A stretch of 64,000 bases of DNA from Plectrocnemia conspersa (lineage: Eukaryota > Arthropoda > Insecta > Trichoptera > Polycentropodidae): assembly GCA_009617715.1 (NCBI GenBank), contig VTFK01000050.1, forward strand, positions 992,001 to 1,056,000. Reading direction: 5' to 3'. Below are positions 11,462-22,700 of this stretch, piece by piece. The translations under genes and the position numbers were made by a program. The notes below the pieces were generated by a model that was not told the origin of the DNA, did not search any database, and saw only the letters and a list, made by a program, of their open reading frames with translations. Each line of letters starts with the position of its first letter. The stretch's first letter is position 1.

Positions 11462-13266
11462 ATGAGTCACTCTACAGAATGGGACATATTGCAATACAAA
11501 TCACAAACGGAAACCGACGAACAGTGGGATCTACGCCGGACGTTCATGGAGAGATGGAAAAACGACATTACGGAAGACAGACTCGTTTGTTTGGCTCGCG
11601 TTTTTTTGAATATTGAATTTTTGGGATGTCGCTATCCCGGGCCGGTCATGCGGCAAGTGGCAGAGCTCTCAAAAGAGGTATTTAAAGTAAATTAAAGCAA
11701 ATCAAATTGATTAGGTTATTTATTTAATTGTATATTGATTCTTAGGTGGCGCACGAGTTTAGAGAAAGCAAAAAGAAAAAAATACAAAGAACGTTCGTGT
11801 CCGCCTCCGATGCCGCAGGTGACAAAGCGAGGAGGACCAATAAAAGACATCACGACCAAGTCGAAGTAGCGAACAAAAGATTGCTTTTATTTCGAGTGCA
11901 AATGATAACAGACCGAATAACGAAACTCGCGATGATCGTTATAAACAAAATCGATTTCAAAAGAATAGATCCAACTTTAAAAAAACTGGTAATATGCATT
12001 TTTTGAATAAAAATATTACTTTTGCTAAAATGTTTCTGTTATTTTAGATAATCGAGAAGGACAATTTGAGCAAAGAAATTCATCAATAAAGCCTTCAAAT
12101 AATAAAAGAGTGAACATATATTCGAAGTATGGGAATTTAGTTTTGTTTGATAAAAATGAAAACATGACTAACAATTACATATCAAAGATTCACGGTTCGT
12201 ATATAACATGCTTAATTAAAATTATTAAAATAGAATAACGCCAATTTGAGTCCCTTTTAGACTCTTGCCAACAATCTAAAGTGAAAATTGAGTGGACTTT
12301 TGAATTAATAAACGAAAAAGAAGAGTGGAACTGCTATTGTAAAATCAACGAACAGCACGTTGCCGTAGCTGTTGGCAACTCACAAAAAACTGCAAAAGAT
12401 GCAACCGCCATAGAATCGTGGAAGGTGGAAAATATCTTGAATCTCTATGAATCGTATAATCTAAAATATAATATTTTAAACGATACTTCACTCTACAGAA
12501 CTTACAAAAGGTGTGTTATACTATTGTAAATATACCTAGAAAAGACGGCGAAGCGATATCGATGAAAGACGTTCAGGATAATAATGCAAAAGTTATAGAT
12601 CCACTCGACGTTAAAGTCGAAAGCTCGGTTGCTTCGAGGTATGCTAAATATCTTTATTTTTAAATGATTACTTTAATAATTCGTCACCGGTATTCTAGAA
12701 TGATGAAACTGATGGGATGGAAAGGAGGAGCACTAGGAGCATTCGGAACCGGAATCAGTGAACCTATTTCAATTAACTTAAAACATGTTAGTATTTTTTT
12801 AATCAAGCTGATTTATATAAATTTTACTGTGACAGAACATTTTATTAATACATTTCTATTTAACAATATTCTTTTTAATTTAGATAACCAGAGCTGGAAT
12901 TGGAGCCGAGTGCTCGGATAAAAACATTATGAAAGGATTGAAAGAGAAAATTACCAAATATAAGATGACGGACGGCACTGACTATGATCTCGTGTTCACA
13001 AATGATTTTTCAAAAGAAGAACGAGCCGATATGCACAAAGTATCTGCTCGTTTGGGCCTAAAATCGAAGAGTTACGGTCAAGACAATGACAGGTTGTTTG
13101 ATACAAATTATTGTTTTGATTTTTATAAATTCTAATACTTTGATGCTAAATTTCCAGATATTTGGTGATCAGCAAACATACGACTCCACAGCAATTAGTA
13201 CAAAATTTAAGCGATAATGGCGGTTCTAATAATAAGTATAAGTTGGTAAATCCGACTGGAATATGA
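11462..13266 (+). CDS. NKRF: NF-kappa-B-repressing-factor-like protein (XTBD, G-patch)
   Basis: Probable nuclear/nucleolar RNA-binding partner of the 5'-3' exonuclease XRN2. Exons: 11462-11677, 11746-11988, 12048 (or 12071)-12194, 12261-12424, 12499-12638, 12699-12786, 12884-13092 and 13158-13266. Exon 1 has the XTBD signature: DEQWDLRRTFMERW, DRLVCLARVFLNIEFLGCRY, then KIQRTFVSASDAA in exon 2. Exon 4 (EWTFELINEKEEWNCYCKIN ... SQKTAKDATAIESWK) looks like a dsRNA-binding fold. Exon 6 has a G-patch (LMGWKGGALGAFG). The end resembles an R3H region (FTNDFSKEERADMHKVSARL). The strongest exon 3 acceptor (AG before 12048) gives a stop after 13 codons; using AG before 12071 keeps frame and gives 430 residues. 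AATAAA follows at about 13272. Confidence 0.8.
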
Positions 13267-14326
13267 ATTTGAAATAAAACGTTCACTATAAAATTGCTTT
13301 GTTTTTTGTTTGTTTATATGAATAAGAGGATCGTCGAGCACTTTTATTCATTGTATCGACATTTAAAGGGTAAAGGGTATTCTTTTGATTATTTATTATT
13401 TTTTTTAATGGAATTTGAATAATAGGGATATTTTATTGTATCGTTTTTAGTTTCGACTGGTCATTTTCTTTCTCAATGTTTTAAGTATGATCATTAGGTA
13501 CAAGACAATATTAACCTTTTCCGCGTTTTTGCAGTGTTGTAGACAAGAGTTTCAAGAAGCGTATCTTTTATTTGTGTATATTTATTTATTTATGATTAAA
13601 ACATTTGTTGGTCCCATAAATATTTTAAAATGGGTCGTCGCACTATTGTGTTAATTTATACTTATTGATTGTCAACCAATGGTACTTGGGAGAACAAAAA
13701 TAAATTAAAATGTAATTTAGAGAAATGCAAGTATTACTCTACATATATAATTTTAATTTTTAAAAAGAATTTAACATTTTTCCCGAGCTGGCGACATACC
13801 TAGTACGAAAACGATTACGAGTGCAAAGGGTTAATAGATAATAATTTTTATTTCGAAAAATATGTAATTGGCAAATTTTTTTAAAACTGACCCTATGAAT
13901 GTATCTCTGAAAATGTGACTTGCTAATAAAAAATTCAGTAAGTGATACAATTCTGAGATTTGGTTCCAAGAACCCCTTCACTCCGCCAGACGCCAAAGAT
14001 ATCGGTGATAATTAATTCATTGATGTTTTAAAGTAGTTCAGTAAAAAATCAGCAGTGTTAATGTAACTATACATCACTAGTCGCTGAGCGACGATTGCAA
14101 AATAGCAAAGGACAGGTTTGATTATAGTTAAGCGAGCGGGGTTTAACTTAAATAAGGATATGGAGTTTAATATATTTTATTGAGATATTCGATACTCACA
14201 AGCCAAAGTGGCAACTAATAGGTTTAAAAAAGGTTTAAAAAAAACAGCTTATGCACGTTTACAATTTTATACTACTGTTAACCATTTTCATATATGATAA
14301 ATAAAATTTTACAACAAATAACAAAT
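13267..14326. other. Intergenic DNA with a piggyBac-terminus-like fragment
   Basis: Follows the NKRF-like stop. 13771-13834 lies between two TTAA sites and reads, on the minus strand, TTAACCCTTTGCACTCG and then a CCCGAGC-TTAA end, resembling joined termini of a piggyBac-family MITE. A 78-codon minus frame (13996-13760) crosses this repeat and is probably not a gene. Nothing else was recognised. Confidence 0.45.
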
Positions 14327-15104
14327 TTAATCATTGAGCCAGTAGTATCTGGATCCGAGTCTGGCTGGCGGTCTAGGTGCATCAGCCGGCAGAGACGGAA
14401 CGGCATCTTCGTACAAGGTCTTCAGTTCTCGCGGTGGTTTTGGCCTTTTAGAGTCATGGATGTGAACTCTACAAAAGTACCCGTATTCGGGACGGTCCAG
14501 ACTCATCTTTTCCAACATGCACATGTCATAAACGGCTTGAGTTTTACGACACCTGTTATAAACGGCAAGTAAAATTATACGTTCAGTTATATGGATATTT
14601 CGTGTATACGCGTACCTTTTGAAGGCAAAGTCGGACGACGTCTGATCCAAGCAAGTGGCGAATTTCATAAACTCATCTTTGCAGACTTTCTTCACCTGGC
14701 GGAAGAAGTCGAGCGAGCAAGCAGTCACTTCTTTGCCTTCGTTCAAGCACTTTCTAGGATCGTGGTTATTTTCATCCTTACACAAGATGAACTCCTGCGA
14801 AATAAAAACGCGGTTATGGCCAAATTAATAAAAATTAAAACATGTTTGTTATTATCGAATTTGACAGATGGGTTATGCAACCGACTCGACGGAATTTTAC
14901 ACCGTTCGACACTGGCAGCCGATTGCGAATGAAATATATGGAAAAATAAACAATAAGAGGGCGTAGCGCCCGACTGACGTTGTTAGCGTTCTCGCAGTGC
15001 TTCCCCAGGTGGAAGGAGCCAGCGCGAAGGGAGGCCGTAGAAAGGTTCACTTCCTCGACTTCGAGTTCTTCGAACGTCGGGATTACGAAGTCTTTAGTGA
15101 TCAT
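14327..15104 (-). CDS. NDUFA8: NADH dehydrogenase (ubiquinone) 1 alpha subcomplex subunit 8
   Basis: Accessory subunit of mitochondrial complex I, located on the intermembrane-space side and held by CHCH-type disulphides. Three exons, 15104-14979, 14794-14616 and 14552-14327, join in frame to 176 residues, the normal size. Exon 1 has PTFEELEVEEVNLSTASLRA, the family N-terminal block. Exon 2 begins EFILCKDENNHDPRKCLNEG and continues ACSLDFFRQVKKVC; exon 3 begins CRKTQAVYDMCMLEKM. Cysteine pairs spaced nine residues apart are visible in both CHCH units (CKDENNHDPRKC; CRKTQAVYDMC). The C-terminus ends SRYYWLND, as expected. The ATG at 15104 is preferred; an in-frame ATG at 15143 would add 13 residues not typical of the family. 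Confidence 0.95.
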
Positions 15105-15244
15105 TTTCCGTCGACAGCGCGGACTACTGACAGAGCTCGCCACTCTCAGCGAGTGGTGGTGGCCCTAACGCTCCATTTTTCGACCAGCGCAATGTTATCA
15201 TTTTGCGCAATAATTTTATCCCTCATACCACTTCACCGACAATA

Positions 15245-15995
15245 ATCCGTAAAACAGTGAATTTATTTTTTGTAAAATGGTTTAAATTAAGTACTTGTTA
15301 TTGATAAATATTCAAATGAATTTTTTTGTACAATGACATTCGCCCTTATATGCAATAATTGTCTCCTCTTATTACCAATCGGACATTCATTTAATCTTAT
15401 AAAATGTACATAGCTAATTTTTTTATTAAAAAAGTATTTAGAGTATGGTTACACTACTCGTTATATGATATCAATTTTATTAAATGTGTGATGATTGCAA
15501 AGAAATATTTATTTGAATGAAGTTTACCAAATTGCATGCTGGAGATAGAAAGAGCTAACACATTTAAGTTTGTAATATACTTGCTAGTCATTACTTACTT
15601 TAATTAAATTGTATAAAAGAAGCTTAGGTAATCGAATGACTACGGTTCAGCAGTATTCTTATTGAAATATTTGTGTTTGGCATAAAAACAGAATTATCTT
15701 TTGGAGACCTATTTATATATTTATTTATTCGTTCATTATAGCCAAAACTTTGCAGCACTCTAGTAACATTGACGTAGCACCTTCTTTTGGTGGACCTTGA
15801 CGGGAAGACAACGGCCGGTGGTTCTTCGTCGGCCGTTGACTCGCATATATTATATTATCACGTAACATCATTTGTAAGCTATTATAAACTTTTTAATAGA
15901 AATACTACTGCAGCGGCTAAATATGTATATAATTGCCAATTTGAGAGGGGCGGTGTGGAGGGTGTGGTATTATTTGGTAAGTTGAATAATTCCAT
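15245..15995. other. Intergenic DNA upstream of NDUFA8
   Basis: AT-rich with no supported gene. One small perfect hairpin at about 15809-15837 has the arms CAACGGCCG and CGGCCGTTG around a 12-nt loop. A 70-codon plus frame at 15787-15999 crosses it and matches nothing known. Confidence 0.4.
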
Positions 15996-15999
15996 TTAA

Positions 16000-16580
16000 G
16001 TTGCCAAGATGGTGTGACCGGCGAACACCAAGGCTGTGTAGCAGAGATGTAATTTTGAGGAAGAATGTGTAACTGTTACGGTAGCTTCCAAGTGCTATGT
16101 CACCACACTGGAGAACTTTTTGCAACCCAGAGTTCAGGATGTTAAATTTCTAGACCTGTGGTTTCTTCAGGATGGAGCTACGGCCCGCACAGCTCGGTGT
16201 GAAATGTTCCCTGACCATCTGGTCTCTCAATGGGCGATGTGGTGTGGCGGCCCGTTCCTCAGATTTGAGCCCCTGTGTCTTTTTTTCTTTGGGGCTACCC
16301 TAAAACTACTACTACGGGTTATTTTAAACATTGACCAAGAAATCTGGATGAACTTACGAACAGCCGACCCTACGCGCAGGGTTATGGAAAGCTTCCGGGA
16401 ACATCTCCACCAGTGTATTGCGACTAACAGCGAATTTTCAAAACCTGACAAAAAAAATTGGATTTGTGTACTTTTCATAAAATACATTTTTTTTCTCCCT
16501 ACATGCTTTTTTAATTTATTGTTCCTAAGCAAAATCAGCGGAGTTTCGCTCCACCCTGTATATTTTATGTCTATATAAAA
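16000..16580 (+). pseudogene. Tc1/mariner-type transposase C-terminal relic
   Basis: One open frame (upstream part from about 16050, ATG at 16120, stop at 16576-16578) includes VQDVKFLDLWFLQDGATART. WF(Q/L)QDGATA is the block around the second catalytic aspartate of this group. Further on, degraded FFFGATLK stands where FFLWGYLK normally lies, and the expected WPPRSPDL is disrupted. The N-terminal half with the helix-turn-helix and first aspartate is absent, so this is a 5'-truncated, decayed copy. Confidence 0.75.
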
Positions 16581-17038
16581 ATGCTTTTTTAACTCGTGCA
16601 ATATCAATTATTGGAAGTGAATCAAAAACAATAATTTTATTCTCAGATATATTTTTTTATTTTTTAATGTATTCTGTCATCATATTTTCTAGACAGCCCC
16701 CTCTCCAGGACCTCAATCTCAAAAATCATCACACTAACCAGAACCCCCGCTCCTTTATTGAGGTGCTATGTCATACATATACGGAGAATGTAAATTAAAG
16801 TACGATATAAATAAAAAAATATATATGACGCGAAAGTTCCAAGACGAACCATGTTAACTGACAATAACGTAGTTTCAAATGTAAAGGTTTTTGTAAATTG
16901 AACTGAATTTTTACAATGTATAAAAAATTGCCTATAAATTTATGAAGGGTATACATGACTCAAATATACATATTTTTCGGTGAAATAAGATTTATTATAA
17001 ATTAAATTACGTGTTACTTACTCATATTAAAAATTATA

Positions 17039-17319
17039 GCCTAGGGCAGAGGTCGGCAAAGTGCGGCTACGGAGCCGCATGCGGCTCTTTGGCCCCTTAA
17101 ATGCGGCTCTGGCACAAATATCCACCGGCATTTACGCGCCGGATTTAAAAAACAAGGAAATATGGAGCTCTAAATTTGAACGTCTTTGTGTTGATTTGGA
17201 AAATTATAATAAAGGTTTGCTAAATTAATAAATAAATTTGGCTCTCATTTTTTTTTTAATCGTTGTAATGTACATATTTGGCTCTTTGGCTAATAAGTTT
17301 GCCGACTACTGGCCTAGGG
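17039..17319. mobile_element. hAT-type MITE with perfect 8-bp target duplication
   Basis: A 265-bp element (17047-17311) with the terminal repeats CAGAGGTCGGCAAAGTGCGG and, on the opposite strand, CAGTAGTCGGCAAACTTATT. It is flanked on both sides by GCCTAGGG (17039-17046 and 17312-17319). An 8-bp target duplication and CAG ends are the hAT signature. The interior repeats GCGGCTCTTTGGC-type words. No coding capacity; it would need a transposase from elsewhere. Confidence 0.9.
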
Positions 17320-17507
17320 CAATAAATTGTTAACTATGTACACTCTATTCATTTTTAAGGGTCAGTTCATAATAATTCAATATGTGATTATCACATGCTT
17401 TAAAATTTCTGCCCTGTAAGTGGAAACTCTCTGTGAGGGATGTACAAGTATGTATAAGTACACAGAGTACCTAGTATTGGTTTGTGTTTTCGAGATTATT
17501 ACGTTAT

Positions 17508-17765
17508 CTAAGGTGACCAGATTTTGAAAATGTCAAAGGAGACTAAAAATAAATGGCCATCTTGGAAATATTTGTTTTGAGGACAAAGGGCACATTGCTA
17601 TGGGACCTAAAAGAAGTTCATCACGGATTTTTTTTGTCAGATGACAAATTTCTGTGAGAACTAAAAAAGGTCATTTGGCCATCTCCGAAATTATTTTTGG
17701 GAGCTCAAAAATATTTTGCTTAAAAAGGGTAATCTTCCTCAGAGGACACCTGGTTACCTTATTTC
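17508..17765. mobile_element. Probable short DNA-transposon relic with inverted ends
   Basis: Left end TAAGGTGACCAGATTTTGAA (about 17510) and right end, read on the other strand, TAAGGTAACCAGGTGTCC (from about 17762). The interior repeats degenerate GGACAAAGG and CATCT words. GGTGACCAGA resembles the hAT relic terminus at 5753. No clear target duplication. Confidence 0.5.
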
Positions 17766-17769
17766 ACGC

Positions 17770-19712
17770 TACTTACACTTCATTTTTAATAAACAAAAAC
17801 GACTTCTAGGAACAATGATAATAAGTTTTGTCCCTAATTCGCTCAGGGCTTTTGAATCCAAAAAGTTTAACAACGGAAAATTATTTGAAAACTGAATTTT
17901 AAGTGTTTTATTTAAGTAAGATGATGACACAGTTATTATGTTTCGTTTATTCTAATTCTTGCCGTACTCTATTGGTTTCGATTTAGTAAAAACACGAATG
18001 ATTAAAAAAACGTTTATTCAGCATTTATTATTTTTTGTTTTCTTACATGTCAGGTAAAATGATTATTTGAACAGTGAATCAATAGCATTAAGATACTTTG
18101 ATTAATACCAAAATGTCAAACCTATTGGCTAACAATAATACATGATGTACGTTTATAAAAATAATAACATAATTTAATCAGAGATTCCCAAAAGGCAATA
18201 TTAGCAGCTATTGAAAATTATTTCCTTTCATTTTTTATACCAGAGTACAGTACATAATTTTACTATTCATATACCGATAAGGGTAGAGAAAGCTCTGGTT
18301 ATGCTAATCACAAAAATATATATATATAAAGATGTATTTGAAATAAAAAAAATGAATGGAACCATAATACGAAACAAAACAAGGGAGCATCCCATTGCAT
18401 AATTGACCGAATACGATATGTCATTTTTTGTTGAAAGAAATTCATTCACATATTTATTTATATATATTATCTATTATATATTCATATTTCACAACACATT
18501 TAATATATTTACACGTTTAACCCAAATAAAAATAAAATTCATACTAATGCTCGTTTTCAATATTGAATTCATGTATAAAAGCACTTCGATACGGCAAAAA
18601 ATCAAGCTAAATAAATTAAAACTAACAATCACATACATAATTATAATGAAAGCTGCGCAGTCAATAAAATGTCTTTTTTCTTTTACTAAGTTACACACAA
18701 AATAATCTCCTGTATTATGTATATGGCTTCTCTTTTTACATGGCAATAAAAATATCACATAATTTACACCCAACGAGTCTTTGGTATTGCACATTGTTTA
18801 CATAAGAAACTCAAATCACAAACTCACACATCAAATTTTTGTATATTTTTTTACAAGCAATAGGTTCGATCGCGTCTAATTTCTTATTTAAAATATTTGT
18901 ACAAGTATGTCTAATTTGAATATCATAATATAATAGTTTCATTATATAAAATCATCACTTTATATGAAAAAATATTTATTAAATATATTATTTATAAAAG
19001 AAAACTAAATACAAATTATAAAGGTCACTTAGGCATTATAAAATGTTGGGAGATAATAATAAACTAATTTACTCGAGAATACGATCACAATGATAAAACT
19101 ATACATATGGCATATTTCGATATATATAAAACATATTTTTATAAACACACTATTTAGCTGTAAATATATGTATATTAAATCTTATCGTTCTAAATATTAA
19201 AGCATAATTCATACAGATATGCAATATGTATACAAAAAAATCTAAATATCATATGAAAAAATAATTATTTTTAATATTACCAAAGATTGTGCTAAATATA
19301 TAATTAATTAAACAGAGAGCATTTTAGCAAGTTTCATTGTTATCAGTCGATTAAATTTTTTTTGTTAATATTTAGATAGTAAAAATGACTGACATCTCCG
19401 AGGTTTTGACTAGCAGAAATAAACTTGACTAGAGTTTATAGATCCAACGAATACGGAGAAAAAAAAATAATGAATTTATCAGATTACCATTAAAATATAC
19501 TCTTCGTAAAAATTTTCGCACCGCTCCCGACGAGAATACTTTACGGTAAATTAACAATATACATTACCATGTATACATAAATACAAAAATGTAAACGTCT
19601 ACAATAACAAAATAAGAAATATTTGTCTTTTCCGCGTATCGATCACAATCGGAAGCTGAATAATTCAATTATATCAAAGCACCGAAATAAGATTATTTTA
19701 CCAGCTGTCCGC
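17770..19712. other. SV2-like gene 3' flank and intergenic DNA
   Basis: Very AT-rich. The part nearest 19712 must contain the SV2-like 3' UTR on the minus strand. Frames at 18211-18402, 18403-18705 and 18794-18489 are low-complexity and opposite each other, so they are not called as genes. Confidence 0.4.
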
Positions 19713-22700
19713 TCACATTAGATTGGAGCTGCTGTCGACGATCCTGATCGCGAATATCGCGCCGGCCATGGCCACCGCTCCCGTCAGCAGCATGGCCAAA
19801 ATGTAACTGTGCAAAGTGAGATTTGCGTATATGCCGGCCGCTATAAGACCCGCTATGTGGCCCATAGAATACAAAAAACCGTGGGCCGTACACCTGAAAC
19901 CGAAAAGGAGGTATTGAAAAGTCCGTCTTTGTTTATGTCGTGGATTTACGATTTGATTTACCTAAGATGAACTGGATACGATTCGATGATGATTACGGTG
20001 AGTCCGACGTAAGCGATGGCGATGAGACCCGTGGAGATAGATGCAAATAATATAATTGTAGTTTCACTGTTCATAAAATACATTGCCGGTGTGTTTAGTG
20101 ACATTAACAGCAAGGCACCAACTGAAAATATTTTAAATGATTAATTAGAAACGTAGAAAAATCTTATGGCAACCATACATAATCTCCATGATGTATGCTT
20201 TGAGAATGAACTAGGATCATAGATTATTATTATTAAAAAATACCCAGATTCATGTATAAGACATGAAGTAATCAGAAAGTGTCGTTTCTACTTAGGGTGC
20301 AAGTTTCATTATTGTTTTGCTATACTTTTGAAAACATTGTTTAGTTAATTTAGATCTGAAGGTATCATAGATAAATTCCTTCTTGATGAAAGTGGAACAA
20401 ACTTGTATTAAACATATATTATAGAAGTGACTTTGTAATAAATCAGAGTGGTTGTGCTGTTCCTAAAAACTTTCTTAGTTAACAACAAATAATACCAAGT
20501 TATTGTTCCAAGAAATATTCACCACAAGTTTGAAAAATTAACTAACTCTTGGGGTGACACAAATATTTTTATTCAATCAAATAATAAAGTTATTAAGTAT
20601 TTTTGTGACCATGATAATTGCCATTGTTTTAAAGGAATTCCCTTAACTTTTCTGATAAATTGACCTTATAAATATCTTGGCTAAGTTCATTAGCCAATCT
20701 AATTTTTTATCCTGTTTCAAAATGGCAACTATTCAAAATAAAAAAAAAAAAAATTGATGAAAATTAACCTAAATAAAAAAATATTTCCTTATATAATCAT
20801 ATAAAGAAATCTATCCGATTGATTAGTGAATTTCGTTAATTATTATATACGTTAGAGTGAATGTGTATTTTTCTGTGAAATTATATTTTCAATAGTAGAA
20901 ATAAAACGAGGACAATTTAAATGAGCAAAATATAAAATAAAATGCGCATTTATTAAATCACTAGTTAAAGGGTATGGTTTTCGCTTTTCAAAAGCTATAA
21001 TTAGTTTTAGAACTTTTATTAGGTTAGGTTTGGGTTTGAACAGCAAATGGATGTTTTGCAACTGTTACAGAGTAGTCATATTTTCAATGGTATGAATATA
21101 ATTTTGATTTAACTGTAATAGATTTATTTAATGCTCGTTTTTAAATATTTTAATTCACAAATCATTCACACTACAAATAAAATGTTGCTCAATCTAATAT
21201 TTTTTATTGAAGGTAAATATATTTATTTAAAGCTCATTTTTTATTATTGTAATGCACAAAAAAATCATATTATGGAACAAAGTATTTATTTAAATGCACA
21301 TATCTCTTAAAATAATACCCTGTTAAATCAAACCCAAATATAATTTCACTAACTAGGCCAGTGAAAATGTATCAAACATTTTGATTTATAATTTTACTGG
21401 TCAATATCAGGGAAACTGTATTGACACACGTATATTCGGAACATTCTGGTATTAACAGGTGATGTATCACCCTACAATTATTTTTTGAAAAAAATCATCA
21501 AGATGATGGTTATGTTATTTTTTTAAAATAAAGCAAATTGACGTTTATCGCCTGTCAAATGACAGTGAAATTATATTTTCCCTAGTAGCAGTATATATCT
21601 ACAGTAGAAAATGTATTTCGATATGCTTTGTGAAAAAACGGTGAATGTAAAAGGTAACTCATTTATATAAGTCACAAGGACTCATTTATTTAAGAGATGA
21701 AGGGTTTTCTTGTGGTCAATTTTAAGTTACAATGTCACAATCAGAGCGTCGAACGAATAATAAAAGCCGTGTAAGCAAGTTATTCACTTTATAAACATAC
21801 CTGTAACACATTTTCTTCTAAAAAAAGACAATAACACTGCACTCAACAACATCGCTAAAAGAGCCGCTCCCGATGCCGCAGCCCTAGCGCGTAATCCTTC
21901 TTCTAAATATATGTTGTGATCAGTTTCGAGCGGACAAATTGGAGACAGGCCGAGAATAGTGCTATTTATTAGACGGCACGCAGAGTCCATGTGACGAGCC
22001 GTGTTAAGGTCGGTATCTATGAATCTATGGGTAAAATAATGTTAAATAAACGTTACATTGGATTATATTTTTTTAAAAGAATGAAGTATCACCTGGTGCC
22101 TTGAAAGAAGCTACCTTCGAAGAAAGTAAAAGAACTCATAATATTGGTAAACTCCACGTCGTAGAAGCTGCAATACTTGAAGACGACGTGCGAAAATGTA
22201 ATGTCTTTGAACGTGCAGTTTGTGAACGTCGAATTTTCGAATATCGTGTTTTCGATGGATTCGTTGAACAATCTGTTCTCGAACGTTTGACTAGTGTTTA
22301 TGGCCGTGTTCGCTTGGAATATGGCGTTCTTTGTCCTGACAATCATGTTCGGCGCGTACACGGTGAACGCTATGTAGCAGAACAGCGTGGCCGAGACGGC
22401 GCCGACGAGCATCCACGTGGTGGAACGGAACGGCGCCGAAAACAACTGTAGAAATGAATTCCAAAACTGAAACACAGGAAAAACAGAATTAGTAATAAGT
22501 TTACAACATGAAAGATATATTTAAAGTCTTGAAGATTAATTCGGATCCGTTAACGTTAGAGATCAACCAAACATTTAGATCTGGCTTTGACAGAATATAA
22601 TAAAAATTTAATAGTGCATGATAATGTTGAGTGGGAGAACGCAGGGACATCATTTCAGCTTTTTCCAGGAGAGGGCAAAAGTTGGCCAGTCAGTGGTCGT

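Noticed and set aside
14980..15245. Two overlapping plus-strand frames
   Set aside because: Antisense to NDUFA8 exon 1 and its promoter side, with no recognisable product.
16120..16578. Active transposase gene
   Set aside because: Only the C-terminal part is present and key blocks after QDGAT are eroded.
18211..18794. Small open frames as host genes
   Set aside because: AT-driven, low complexity, overlapping on both strands and without splice or domain support.
22101..22451. 116-codon plus-strand frame
   Set aside because: It lies exactly opposite the SV2-like luminal-domain exon and has no independent support.
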